From: Amycolatopsis decaplanina DSM 44594
GTDB lineage: Bacteria; Actinomycetota; Actinomycetes; Mycobacteriales; Pseudonocardiaceae
DNA length: 64,000 nucleotides
Reading direction: 5' to 3'
NCBI RefSeq assembly: GCF_000342005.1
Contig: NZ_AOHO01000078.1
Location: 124,001-188,000, forward strand
Both the position numbers and the translations under genes were made by a program. The notes beneath the pieces were generated by a model that saw only the letters and a list, made by a program, of their open reading frames with translations, searched no databases and was not told the DNA's origin. Shown here piece after piece: positions 1 through 8,798 of this stretch (the stretch's first letter is position 1; each line of letters starts with the position of its first letter).

Positions 1-378
1 CAGCAGATCGCGCACGCGTCCGGCCCGGGCGGCGCGCGGGGTAGGGCCTGCCGCGGAGAGGAGGATCGAGGAGATCCGCGCGTAAGGATTGAGGGATGCG
101 CCGGGGTCTTGGCCGACGTAGCCGATCGTGCCACCCCGGACTCCCGGCGCCGGTGTGGGCAGCATGTCCTTTCCCCGCACCGAAACTCTTCCGCCACCGT
201 GCCGGACACCGGATCGCAGATGGCCGAGCACCGCCAGCGCGAGAGTCGTCTTGCCGGAGCCCGACGCGCCGACCAAGCCGACCGATTCCCCTTCGGCCAG
301 CACGAGATCGACACCGGCCAGGACAGGGCGGCCGCCGGCCAGCAGGCGCAGGTCCCGCACTTCCACGAGCGCGGTCAT
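1..378 (-). CDS. ABC transporter ATP-binding protein, peptide/nickel type (partial at left edge)
   Basis: Only the first 126 codons are in the window; the gene continues past the left edge. The protein should hydrolyse ATP on the cytoplasmic face to drive the importer encoded just upstream. It shows a Walker A motif (GASGSGKTT, about residues 37-45) and, near residue 88, a Q-loop in the sequence YVGQDPGASLNP, which is typical of DppD/OppD ATPases. The ATG at 378 overlaps the TGA of the permease gene as ATGA, indicating translational coupling. It is the fourth component of a binding protein-permease-permease-ATPase set. Whether a second ATPase (DppF-like) follows cannot be seen. Confidence 0.9.
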   Translation of the reverse strand, partial: MTALVEVRDLRLLAGGRPVLAGVDLVLAEGESVGLVGASGSGKTTLALAVLGHLRSGVRHGGGRVSVRGKDMLPTPAPGVRGGTIGYVGQDPGASLNPYARISSILLSAAGPTPRAARAGRVRDLL

Positions 379-1163
379 CCGAGCACTCCCCTCGACCGCC
401 GGGCCAACGCGTCCGAAGCGAGGTTGGCCGTCACCGCGACCAGCGCGATCCCGGCCACCGGGGCCAGCAGCGCCCACGGCTGCAAAGCCGCTCCGGGCAA
501 CGCTTCCACGATCAGCAGTCCCCAATCCGAAGCCGATGTGCCGAGTCCGAGGAAGCCCGCCGCCGCGACCAGATAGACGGCCGCGACGAAACGGATGCCG
601 AGATCGGCCAAAACGGTGCTCGCCACCAAAGGGAGGATTTCGCGGCCCAGCAGCCACGCCCAGCTCTCGCCGCGGGCGAGAGCCACCTCGACGTGGGCTC
701 GGCCGATCACCTGTTCCGCCGCCGCGCGGGTGATCCGGGCCGAAAGCGGGACACTCGAAAGCGCCACCGCCAGCACGATCCCCGCCCGGTTCGGCAAAGC
801 CGTGAGCACTAGCAGCAGCACCAGAATCGGCGGGACGGCGGCGAGCAGGTCCAAGGGGCGCAGGAAGATCGCTTCCACCCAACGCCTGCCGGAAGAGGCC
901 AGTGCTGTGAACAGCCCCGCCGTCACCCCGGCTCCCGAGCCGATCAGTGCGGCGAGCGCGCTGGTGAGCAGCATCGGCGCGCCGCCGTGCAACAGCCGGG
1001 AAAAGACGTCGCGGCCGAGTTGGTCGGTGCCCAGCAGACCGGCCGTTCCCGGCGGGGCGAACGGCGGACCGATGGGGGCCGTGGCCGGATGCGGCGCGAC
1101 AAGCGGTCCGAAGAGGACGGCCAGTACCGCGAGACCGAACAAGGTCCACTTGAGCCTGGTCAC
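375..1163 (-). CDS. ABC transporter permease, DppC/OppC-like
   Basis: A 262-residue inner-membrane permease of the peptide/nickel importer family (BPD_transp_1). An N-terminal membrane segment (about residues 5-25) is followed by GTDQLGRDVFSRLLHG, the classic DppC signature, and then several hydrophobic helices. The cytoplasmic coupling loop is seen around RGESWAWLLGREILP. I chose the GTG at 1163 because it makes a GTGA overlap with the preceding permease; a longer upstream reading is Arg/Gly-rich and lies inside that permease. It should pair with the DppB-like subunit. Substrate is unknown, but its place in a siderophore operon suggests uptake of a ferri-siderophore or a precursor. Confidence 0.92.
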   Translation of the reverse strand: MTRLKWTLFGLAVLAVLFGPLVAPHPATAPIGPPFAPPGTAGLLGTDQLGRDVFSRLLHGGAPMLLTSALAALIGSGAGVTAGLFTALASSGRRWVEAIFLRPLDLLAAVPPILVLLLVLTALPNRAGIVLAVALSSVPLSARITRAAAEQVIGRAHVEVALARGESWAWLLGREILPLVASTVLADLGIRFVAAVYLVAAAGFLGLGTSASDWGLLIVEALPGAALQPWALLAPVAGIALVAVTANLASDALARRSRGVLG

Positions 1164-2107
1164 CGTGTTCCCGTCCGCAGCCTCGGGGTCAGCAGCACCA
1201 CGGCGAGATCGGCGAGCACGAGCGCGGCCAGCATCGCCGCGCCGAGGATCAGCACGAGTGCCTGCACCACCGGCAGATCGCCGGACTGTACGGACACGAC
1301 CAGAAGTTCCCCGATGCCCGGGTAGCCGAACACCTTCTCCACCAGTACCGCCCCGCCGACGAAGGCGACCCCGGTCACCAGCCACACCTGCGCCGCGACC
1401 GGCAACACCGTCGGGACGACGGCCCGGCGCAGCACCGTACTCCCGGAAGCCCCGCCGAGCCGCAGGAACTCCACGTGCGGGCTCGCCAGTACGGCACACG
1501 CCGACGCGCGGATGACCCGCACCGCGTAAGCCAGTCCGACCAGCAGCAGGCTCAGCACCGGCAGCACGAGTACTTCCGGATACGCCAGCGGACTCGCGCC
1601 CACCGGCAGCAGCGACACAGCGGGGAACATCCGCAGGCTCACCGCGAACAGCAGCACCAGCGCTCCCGCCACGACGAACTCCGGCACCGACACCAGGAGC
1701 AGCATGCCCGTCGACACGACCCGGTCGGCCGGCCTGCCTCGGCGCCACGCCGCCCACAGACCGAGCACGAGCGACAGCGGCGCGAGCAGCAGCACCGCCA
1801 TGGCCGCCAGGAGCGCGGAGTTGCCGACCCGGTCGGACAGCATCTCGGTGACCGGCCGACCGGACGCCGAGATGCCCAGGTCACCGCGGAAAAGACCGGC
1901 GACCCATTCGCCGTACCGGGCGAGCACCGGACGATCGAGACCGAGGTGGTGCCGGAGTTCGGCGATCCGCTCGGGCGGGGTGCTCGGGCCGAGCCTGCTG
2001 GTGACCGGATCCCCTGGCAGCAGATCGACCCCGACGTAGACGACGAAAGTCAGCAGTGCCAGCAGAACAGCGCCTGCCGAGAGCCGTCCCGGGAGAGAAC
2101 GGATCAC
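1160..2107 (-). CDS. ABC transporter permease, DppB/OppB-like
   Basis: A 315-residue membrane protein of the DppB family. It has an N-terminal helix (about residues 10-30), the GDPVTSRLGPSTPPERI segment and the LGLDRPVLARYGEWVAGLFRGDLG block typical of the family, then about five more helices and a C-terminal GYPGIGELLVVSVQSGDLPVVQ block. The GTG start at 2107 overlaps the TGA of the substrate-binding protein as GTGA. It should form the translocation channel with the DppC-like partner downstream, delivering the ligand captured by the lipoprotein encoded immediately before it. Confidence 0.93.
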   Translation of the reverse strand: MIRSLPGRLSAGAVLLALLTFVVYVGVDLLPGDPVTSRLGPSTPPERIAELRHHLGLDRPVLARYGEWVAGLFRGDLGISASGRPVTEMLSDRVGNSALLAAMAVLLLAPLSLVLGLWAAWRRGRPADRVVSTGMLLLVSVPEFVVAGALVLLFAVSLRMFPAVSLLPVGASPLAYPEVLVLPVLSLLLVGLAYAVRVIRASACAVLASPHVEFLRLGGASGSTVLRRAVVPTVLPVAAQVWLVTGVAFVGGAVLVEKVFGYPGIGELLVVSVQSGDLPVVQALVLILGAAMLAALVLADLAVVLLTPRLRTGTR

Positions 2108-3657
2108 GCGAGCCCGGCCTTGCCGAGGTAGGGGTACTTGGCCTGGTCACGGACCGTGATGCCCGCCACCGCCTTGCGGGCGAGGCTCAGCACGTCGGCC
2201 TGCCCCCACACCACGGTGTTGCCCCGGTCGTACATGATCTCCTGGGCGTCTTTCCAGGCCTTGGCCCGTTCGGCCTCGTCGGCACTGCCGATGGCCCGGC
2301 CGAACGCCGCGGTGAACCCGTCGTCCTTGAGCGCGAGCGGCGGGTAGGCGGCGAGCCTTCCGTAGATCACGGCCAGGGGTACTGCTCCGCTGGAGAAGGC
2401 GACCGCGTTCGCGGCACCGACAGCGTTCGGCTCGAAGAACTCCGGCGGGCTCACGATATCCGCGCGGACCTTCAGCCCGGCTTCCTTGAGCTGCTCGACC
2501 AGCAGCTGAGTGGAGGCGTTGTAGCCGATCTCCCACTCCGCGGTGCGGATCACGATCTCCGTCGCGTCGGCACCGGACTCCTTGACCAGTTTCCTCGCCT
2601 GGTCGAGATCACGCGCGGGAACGTCACGCGGCGTGAAGTACTTGGCCCCGGCGCACAACAGGTCGTTGCCGGGCACGCCGTAGCCCAGCAGGACGGTGTC
2701 CACCAGCGCCCGCCGGGAGATCGCCAGCCGCACTGCCTTGCGGGCCCGCGGGTCGTCGAATGGCTTGCGGGTCGTATTGAGCACCCAGCCGTAGGCCGTC
2801 CGGTTCTCCTCGCCGGCGGTGCGGACTTCGAAGTCGTTGCCGGCAACACCGGCTTTACCTGTGATGAAGGGGATATCGCCCGCGTAGTCGGCCTGGCCGG
2901 TGACGACCGCGTTCACCTTGGCCTGCGGATCGGACAGGCTGAGCAGCACCAGTTCGTCCGCCGGGGCCTTCCCCGACCAATGTCCGTCGAACCGCTTGAG
3001 CCGCGACTCACGGCCGGCCTCGAACACCGTCACCTGATAGGCGCCGGTACCGATCGCGGTGGCCCCGGTGAACGTCGCACCGTTCTTCACCATCTTGCCG
3101 GGAAAGGCGGCCAGGAACAGTGCGGGGTCGCCCACCGGCCGACGGGCGGGAACCACGAGCGTGAACGGGTCGCGGATCTGGAGCTTGTCGAAATCGAAGT
3201 ACGCGGAGAGCTGGCTCGGATAGGCCCGCTCCGGGGAACTCATGAACCGGAAACTGTAGGCGACGTCGTCTGCGGTGAACGGCGATCCGTCGTGCCATTT
3301 CACGCCTTCGCGTAACGTCAGCACGAACGACGTAGCTCCTGGTCCCACCTCGATCCCGGTCGCGAGTGCGGGCACGACCTCACCACCGCTCAGCGTGAAC
3401 AACGAGTCGAACACGACATCACCGCGCACGAAGTCGACGGGCGAACCACTGCCGAACGGGTCGAGACTTTCGGCCGCTCCGCCGCCGGTGAACACCGCGC
3501 GCAGGACGCCTCCTGACCTCGCCACGGAGGGAACGGTGTGCCGCACCGGTCCCGAGGCGGGGATCGACGTGCCACACGCATTGAGGAACGCGCCCGCGCC
3601 GGCGACGCCGGCCGCGAGTCCGGCCGTCCGGAACAGGACACGACGATTGATGGACAT
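2104..3657 (-). CDS. ABC transporter substrate-binding lipoprotein, family 5 (SBP_bac_5)
   Basis: A 517-residue extracytoplasmic binding protein. The N-terminus has twin arginines (MSINRRVLFRTAG), a hydrophobic stretch and a lipobox ending FLNAC, so export followed by lipid anchoring is expected. Family 5 features include REGVKWHDGSPFTADDVAYSF near residues 120-140, the usual peptide/nickel binding-protein motif. The ATG at 3657 has a strong GGAGGAG ribosome site a few bases upstream. It sits 17 bases after the VOC gene and overlaps the first permease gene. Family 5 proteins bind peptides, nickel chelates or other small ligands. In this operon a siderophore-related ligand is an inference. Confidence 0.93.
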   Translation of the reverse strand: MSINRRVLFRTAGLAAGVAGAGAFLNACGTSIPASGPVRHTVPSVARSGGVLRAVFTGGGAAESLDPFGSGSPVDFVRGDVVFDSLFTLSGGEVVPALATGIEVGPGATSFVLTLREGVKWHDGSPFTADDVAYSFRFMSSPERAYPSQLSAYFDFDKLQIRDPFTLVVPARRPVGDPALFLAAFPGKMVKNGATFTGATAIGTGAYQVTVFEAGRESRLKRFDGHWSGKAPADELVLLSLSDPQAKVNAVVTGQADYAGDIPFITGKAGVAGNDFEVRTAGEENRTAYGWVLNTTRKPFDDPRARKAVRLAISRRALVDTVLLGYGVPGNDLLCAGAKYFTPRDVPARDLDQARKLVKESGADATEIVIRTAEWEIGYNASTQLLVEQLKEAGLKVRADIVSPPEFFEPNAVGAANAVAFSSGAVPLAVIYGRLAAYPPLALKDDGFTAAFGRAIGSADEAERAKAWKDAQEIMYDRGNTVVWGQADVLSLARKAVAGITVRDQAKYPYLGKAGLA

Positions 3658-3674
3658 GATCTCCTCCGGGTGGT

Positions 3675-4322
3675 TCAGCAAGGCAGAAAGACCGCGCCGT
3701 GCAGCAGAGCGGGGTCGAGCGGGCGGTTCAAGCCGGGCAACACGACAGCGCGGATCTCGGTCGCGTCCGCGTCGCGAAGCTCGAAATCTCCCCCGCCCGC
3801 GGTGAGCCGGTCGAACTCCGTGCGTTCAGTGGGTGCGACGTCCACGAGGACACGGCTCACCCTCTCGGCACCGTTGGCGTGCGACACGTTCGCCGGATGT
3901 TGCGGAGGGTCGTACGGGGTGACCAGGAACGGGGTCCGGTCGTTCCGCGGGTAGGTGAACGCGAACGCCGTCGTGGAACCGTCGGGTTTGGTGCGTTTCC
4001 AGTTCACCACCCGTCCCGCGCGCCGGAGTTCCTCCCGGCCTGCGAGCACCGCCGCGTCGCAGAATCCTTCGCCGGCACGAGCCCAGCGAGTCATTCTCGC
4101 CCCCGCGCCCCGGCCGAACGCCAGATTCAGTGGCACCGTCATCAATGACGCGCCAGGCGGAGTGGAGAGCAGTTCCACGATCGGCCCCGAGCTGAACCAG
4201 ATGTGGGCGTGCCGGGCCTTGCGTCCGGCCGAGGCGTAGTCGACGGTGAACCCGAGTTTCCGGAAATCCCGGACGGCTTGGTGCAGGTCGTCGACCTTCA
4301 GCAGAACGTGGCTGCAGTTCAT
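3675..4322 (-). CDS. VOC-family (glyoxalase-like domain) protein
   Basis: A 215-residue protein with a vicinal-oxygen-chelate type N-terminus (MNCSHVLLKVDDLHQAVRDF, then LGFTVDYA and HAHIWFSSGPIVELL), matching the glyoxalase-like domain family. His5 and a Glu near residue 51 are candidate metal ligands. The function in the siderophore operon is not known. VOC proteins include dioxygenases, isomerases, and resistance or sequestration proteins. The ATG overlaps the reductase TGA as ATGA, so it is translated with the biosynthetic genes. It lies between biosynthesis and import genes, which would suit a role in handling the siderophore or an intermediate, but this is only contextual. Confidence 0.8.
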   Translation of the reverse strand: MNCSHVLLKVDDLHQAVRDFRKLGFTVDYASAGRKARHAHIWFSSGPIVELLSTPPGASLMTVPLNLAFGRGAGARMTRWARAGEGFCDAAVLAGREELRRAGRVVNWKRTKPDGSTTAFAFTYPRNDRTPFLVTPYDPPQHPANVSHANGAERVSRVLVDVAPTERTEFDRLTAGGGDFELRDADATEIRAVVLPGLNRPLDPALLHGAVFLPC

Positions 4323-5389
4323 GCGGTGCCCTTCACGGCGAGGAGGTCGGCGAGCGGGATCGGTTCGGGCTCCGGTGGTTCCACCAGTTCCGGCATTCCG
4401 ATCCGGGCGGTGAGGGCGCTCCACATCCGGGACACGCCCAGCGCCCACTGGCCGTCGGTCATCCGCCGGTTCGGCTCGGCGGCGGCCCTATGCAGTGCGC
4501 GCAGGCTCTCCGCGACCGCATCGGGCCACAGCTCCGCGAACACCTGGTGGTAGGTGCCAGGTGCCTCCTCGCCGAGTACGACAGTGCTGGGCACGTCCAG
4601 GCGTTCGGTGCCGGGTCCGGCCATCATCAGCCGGCCGGTTTCGTCCCGGGGCGAGTGCAGGCGCGGATTCCACAGCACCGGACCGTGCGTGTCGGCGAGG
4701 GACAGCACACCACCCTCACAGCCGACCGAGATCCGGTGCAGGAGGTACGAATGGTTGTCCGGGTCACCAGGATGCACCTGATTCTGGATTCTCAAGGTGA
4801 CCGGCACACCGCCGACTTCGGCGTGCATGCTCGAGAACGGTTGCCGCTCCGCGCTGTGCGCCTCACCGAACGCCCACGGCCGCAGGCCGCCCGTCATCCG
4901 GCCGAGCACGTCCAGCAAGGGATAGGCGACCTGGCTGTTGCAGGCTGCGTCGATGAAGTCGAGCCTTTGCCTTCTCCGCAGCACATCCGCGGCGGCCAGG
5001 AACCTGCGCACCGGCCGGAGACGCGGATACAGGGTGTTGACCGCATACGCGACCTCGTTCGCCCGCGCGATCCGCAGGTTCGCGGCGATTTCGTCGGCAT
5101 GCACCGGATGTTCCTGCAGGACGTGTACGCCCCTGCGCAGGAACGCTTGCGCCAGTTCGGTTCCCTGACCGCCGAGCGCACCGGACCGGACGACCACGCA
5201 AGCTGTGCCCACGTCGCCGGGCACGTCGTCCACCGACCCGAACAACGGAACCCCGTAGCGCGCCGCACAGTCCCGCGAATAGTCGCTCCCGTTCGCCAGG
5301 ATTCCGGCGAGGGTGAGGTCCGGGGCCGCCGACACCGCGTCGAGGTAGATCCGTCCGAACGCCGTCCCCGCCACCACCACACGGGTCAC
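4319..5389 (-). CDS. Thiazolinyl imide reductase (Gfo/Idh/MocA type)
   Basis: A 356-residue NAD(P)-dependent oxidoreductase. The N-terminus VVVAGTAFGRIYLDA is a Rossmann entry typical of the Irp3/PchG thiazolinyl imide reductases of yersiniabactin and pyochelin synthesis. The LQEHPVH segment matches the conserved EHPxH of that family. These enzymes reduce a thiazoline to a thiazolidine on an NRPS-bound intermediate. The neighbouring salicylate synthase strongly supports a salicyl-thiazoline siderophore. The GTG at 5389 overlaps the salicylate synthase stop as GTGA; a longer frame upstream is not convincing. The NRPS that would carry the substrate is outside the window. Confidence 0.85.
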   Translation of the reverse strand: MTRVVVAGTAFGRIYLDAVSAAPDLTLAGILANGSDYSRDCAARYGVPLFGSVDDVPGDVGTACVVVRSGALGGQGTELAQAFLRRGVHVLQEHPVHADEIAANLRIARANEVAYAVNTLYPRLRPVRRFLAAADVLRRRQRLDFIDAACNSQVAYPLLDVLGRMTGGLRPWAFGEAHSAERQPFSSMHAEVGGVPVTLRIQNQVHPGDPDNHSYLLHRISVGCEGGVLSLADTHGPVLWNPRLHSPRDETGRLMMAGPGTERLDVPSTVVLGEEAPGTYHQVFAELWPDAVAESLRALHRAAAEPNRRMTDGQWALGVSRMWSALTARIGMPELVEPPEPEPIPLADLLAVKGTA

Positions 5390-6723
5390 GACGTCGCCGC
5401 CGGGACGAGCGCGGGAACCGGCGGCACCAGAAACCGCGATACGCTGTGCAGCTTCTCCACCGTCTCCTCGAACTCCCGGTCCGGAGTGGACTGCGCCACG
5501 ATCCCGGCGCCCGCGCGCAGCCAAGTGCGCCCATCGCGGCGGAACACACTGCGCAGCACCAGTGCGGCGTCCATGGCACCGTCGGAATCCATGGTGAGTA
5601 CGGCTCCGCTGTAGAGGCCACGGGTGCCAGGCTCGACCCGGTGGATCACTTCGCAGGCCTTTGCTTTGGGGATTCCCGAGGCCGTGACCGCCGGGAACAG
5701 CGCTGCCAGCGCGTCCAAGGCCGTCCGGTCGTCCGCAAGCGTGCCCGCCACATCGGACGCCAGATGCTGTACGGTCCCGCGCTCCTTGACCGACATGAAA
5801 TCAACCACGTGCACCGATCCCGGCACGCACACCTCTGCCATCTCGGCGGCGGCGAGCCGCACTGAAATGGCGTGTTCGAAGACTTCCTTGGCGTCGCAGT
5901 ACAACTCGTCACGACGTGCCGCGTCGACGGGCGCGTCCCCCTCGAACGCCCGCGTCCCGGCCAGTGGCTGGGTTCTGACGGCGCCGTCCGCGCCGACTCC
6001 CGCGACGATCTCCGGACTGAACCCGGCCACCTCCCAGCCGCCGAGACGCAGCAGGAACGACCGCGCGGGGGTGTTCCCCTGGCGACCTGTCACGTAGGTC
6101 GCCGGGAAGTCGACCTCCTCCTCGATCGGCACGACACGGGAGAGGATCACCTTGTCCAGCAGGCCGGCCCGGATATCGGCCACGGCTGCCGCGACCGCGT
6201 CCCGGTACCCGAACCGGTCTTCGCGGTCATCGACCGCCACCCTGTCCGAAACCAGCGGAGAGGTCGCTGACACCACCGCGCCGGAGAGCCGCTGTTCGAG
6301 TGCGTCCACTTCGGACTCGGTCGCCGCGCGCAGGATCGCCGCGCCGTTGGCGAGCCGTATCTCACGGAGCGGCACCGCGAGATACGCCAACGGATCGTCC
6401 GTGCCGGTGCGAACACCTCCATGCAGCAGGTGGCTCCACTCGAAACTTGCCCAACCATAGGCTCGCCACCCCGATGTGGCGATGGCGCCAAACGCATCCG
6501 CGACCGCCGCCGACGGTCGCTCTCCGGGGAGTTCGGTCCGCTTCCCGTTCTCGGTCAGCGTCACGCCCGTGGCGTGCACGGTGAAAACGGCCGCTTCGCC
6601 TTCGGCCCAGCAAACCGAGCCCTGGTTCTCGTAGACCATATGGGGTTCGGTGGAACCTGCTGCCAACGCGCCCGCGACCCGGACGTAGTCCGAATCGAGC
6701 GGGATCCGACGTTCGACTGTCAC
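5386..6723 (-). CDS. Salicylate synthase (MbtI/Irp9-like)
   Basis: A 445-residue chorismate-utilising enzyme, close to the usual length of about 450. It should convert chorismate through isochorismate to salicylate in the cytoplasm, supplying the aryl cap of a siderophore. Family features in order are FSPEIVAGV, QPLAGTRAFEG, a DFMSVKERGTVQHLASDV block (metal-binding Glu region), TASGIPKAKACEVIH, GLYSGAVL and RAGAGIVAQSTPDREFEET. The TASGIPK and GLYSGAV blocks separate salicylate synthases from anthranilate synthases. The GTG start at 6723 overlaps the thioesterase stop as GTGA. Confidence 0.92.
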   Translation of the reverse strand: MTVERRIPLDSDYVRVAGALAAGSTEPHMVYENQGSVCWAEGEAAVFTVHATGVTLTENGKRTELPGERPSAAVADAFGAIATSGWRAYGWASFEWSHLLHGGVRTGTDDPLAYLAVPLREIRLANGAAILRAATESEVDALEQRLSGAVVSATSPLVSDRVAVDDREDRFGYRDAVAAAVADIRAGLLDKVILSRVVPIEEEVDFPATYVTGRQGNTPARSFLLRLGGWEVAGFSPEIVAGVGADGAVRTQPLAGTRAFEGDAPVDAARRDELYCDAKEVFEHAISVRLAAAEMAEVCVPGSVHVVDFMSVKERGTVQHLASDVAGTLADDRTALDALAALFPAVTASGIPKAKACEVIHRVEPGTRGLYSGAVLTMDSDGAMDAALVLRSVFRRDGRTWLRAGAGIVAQSTPDREFEETVEKLHSVSRFLVPPVPALVPAATS

Positions 6724-7475
6724 GAACTGCCTCTCATCACCGGGATGGGACGGGCGAGGAGATCCAGTACGGCCTCAGCCTCGTCGATCAGGTAGAAGTG
6801 CCCACCAGGCAGCAGGATCAGGTCGAACGGTCCGGTGGTGTGGTCGGCCCAGCGTGCCGCCTGCGCGGCCTTCACCTCGGTGTCCTCGTTCCCGATCACC
6901 GAAGTGATGGGGCAGCTGAGGTCCACGCCGGACACGTGCCGGTAGGTCTCGGCGAGCCGGAAGTCCTCACGAATCGCGGGCAGGAACACCGACCGCGCGT
7001 CCGGGTCGGCCAGGAGAACGCCGTCCGTGCCACCGAGTCCGACCAACTCGTCTACCAGAGCATCGTCGGACATCAAGTGGACCGACCCGCCTGGCGAATC
7101 GGACGGCGCTCGCCGTCCGGACACCACGAGTCGTGCGGGCATGATTCCGTCGCGAAATTCAAGAGTCCGTGCCACCTCGTAAGCCACAAGCGCACCGAGG
7201 CTGTGTCCGAAGAGGACGATCGGACGCTCGTCCAGTGAGACGAGGGCTGAAGCGATGTCCTCGGCGAGAGTGGACATCCCCACGGTGAACGGCTCGACCA
7301 GACGGTCCTCCCGACCGGGGTACTGCACGGTCACGACCTCGAAGGCAGGCGAAATCGCGGCCGCCCATGAGGCGTAGGAACTGGCCGCGCCCCCAGCGTG
7401 CGGCAGGCACACCACGCGAGCCTCAGCCCTCGGCCTTGACTCGTGGCAGCGCAACCACGTGGTCGATGAGCTCAC
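6720..7475 (-). CDS. Type II thioesterase
   Basis: A 251-residue alpha/beta hydrolase of the type II (editing) thioesterase family. It has CLPHAGGAASSY near the N-terminus, VQYPGREDR, the nucleophile motif GHSLGA (Ser about residue 94) and a C-terminal GGHFYLID carrying the catalytic His. Such enzymes remove aberrant acyl groups from NRPS/PKS carrier domains. The GTG at 7475 is preceded by a GGAGGAGG ribosome site. It is the first gene of the minus-strand siderophore operon, so transcription should begin in the 200-base region between it and the iron box. Its presence implies carrier-protein megasynthases encoded beyond the left edge. Confidence 0.93.
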   Translation of the reverse strand: MSSSTTWLRCHESRPRAEARVVCLPHAGGAASSYASWAAAISPAFEVVTVQYPGREDRLVEPFTVGMSTLAEDIASALVSLDERPIVLFGHSLGALVAYEVARTLEFRDGIMPARLVVSGRRAPSDSPGGSVHLMSDDALVDELVGLGGTDGVLLADPDARSVFLPAIREDFRLAETYRHVSGVDLSCPITSVIGNEDTEVKAAQAARWADHTTGPFDLILLPGGHFYLIDEAEAVLDLLARPIPVMRGSS

Positions 7476-8798
7476 AAACCCCTCCTCCGAAGGTCACTGA
7501 CAGCGATCGGAATTTCACCGGTTCGATACATCGAGCCACTATCGACAACGGTAGTCACTTTCATTAGTGCTAGGCAACCGGCACCCCGGGCCGCCCACCT
7601 GCCAGCCCTTCGACCCGATCCATTTGCATACCAAGGGATGCTTGGCCCAAACAAGCAGGTCAAGGTCGTCGGGAGCAGCTGAGGTTAGGCTAGCCTTTGC
7701 TCAATCCTGGTGGCAGTTGATCACTCATCCAGCCCAGCAAATAGGAACTTTCAGGCAGATCTTCAAGACTCGAGGACACAGTCGCCGGAGCCGCTGACCG
7801 AAGTCAGCCGAGCCGAGCTCAGCTGACCGCAGCACCCAGGTTGTCTCGGCGAACGGCTGGTTCAGCCATGGCCGGATCTCCCAACCCCCTGGGAGCCTGG
7901 GGATCTGCTTCCCCGACGGTCGTCCGAGATCTCGGTCACTCCAGTGTGGACGATCAGGCATCTCGGCCGGCCGAGCATCCCACAAGCGCCGATACCCATA
8001 CGGTGCGCAACGCGCAGACCAAACCGTGGCCGAGACACGCGCCGGCCAGATCGTCTGCACTCTCACCCCGGTCAGCGGGCGCGCCGAGCGCATGGCCGGA
8101 GCCATGCCGACCGCGTCCTCAGCGTGGAACGGAGACAGGGAATGACAGCCGACTCGTCGGGACCATGCCGGGTTTCGAAGGCTGCTTCACGACTCCACAC
8201 CAGCTTCGCACCGTAACTGAGGATCACCATCCGGTTCGTGCTCATCAGTGAATCCACACCGATTGCGTCCGGCCAACACGCCAATGATCCGACTTCTCCT
8301 GATTCTGATCACGCACAGCACAACGGCATAATGCCTCCAGACGAGATCGGCGCGCAGGCGGGCGCTAACGGTGGCCACCTATTTTCGACCGATAGTGCAC
8401 GCCACTACGGTACAGATTGAAATTGATCACTACCGCCGAAGAAGGGCGTCATGCGTCAAGCTGAACACCTTTCACATAAGCTTCCGCATACTCATAGTGT
8501 CGCGAGGAGTAGTGCGTGTTCCCCGATGTTGTCGTACTTGGTCTCGAGCATGCGCCCTCCGTGGCTGCCGGACAGTCCCGTCACGCGCCGCGCCGCAGCC
8601 CGGACCGATGGCGCCCACCTGCTCCCCGACATGCAGGTCGCACTCGGGACCACCACCTGTTCAGGCCCCTCTGACGAAAGGGAACTGCCGATCCCGGAAC
8701 CCACGCCTTCGGACCGGAAGCGCCCCGACGACCGTGAGCGGCGTGACGCCGGACGAACTTGCCGCCTTTTCACCACTACCTCTCAGACAAGAAACGCG
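7476..8798. other. Long non-coding region between the siderophore operon and the DUF3050 gene
   Basis: About 1.3 kb without a convincing gene. The open frames here are short, lack ribosome sites and have Arg/Pro/Ser-rich translations. The iron box at 7680-7698 is the only recognised signal. The part around 8280-8500 is noticeably less GC-rich than its surroundings, which would suit a promoter for the DUF3050 gene. The open frame of that gene can be extended upstream to 8451, but the extra translation looks unstructured. Confidence 0.6.
7680..7698. promoter_or_regulatory. Predicted IdeR/DtxR iron box
   Basis: The 19 bases TGAGGTTAGGCTAGCCTTT match the consensus IdeR/DtxR operator TTAGGTTAGGCTAACCTAA at 15 of 19 positions, including the whole central GGTTAGGCTA core. 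It lies about 205 bases upstream of the thioesterase start, the first gene of the siderophore operon. This placement fits iron-dependent repression of that operon, and possibly of a transcript running rightward. The promoter elements themselves were not identified. Confidence 0.75.

Noticed and set aside
96-1515. Long plus-strand open frames opposite the ABC permease genes
   Set aside because: They are shadows of the minus-strand genes, Arg/Pro/Ser-rich, without ribosome sites or domains.
7725-8105. A 126-residue minus-strand frame in the iron-box region
   Set aside because: No ribosome site, no family, and a composition typical of non-coding GC-rich DNA.
8451-8798. N-terminal extension of the DUF3050 protein
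   Set aside because: The extra residues look unstructured and DUF3050 similarity begins only after 8841.
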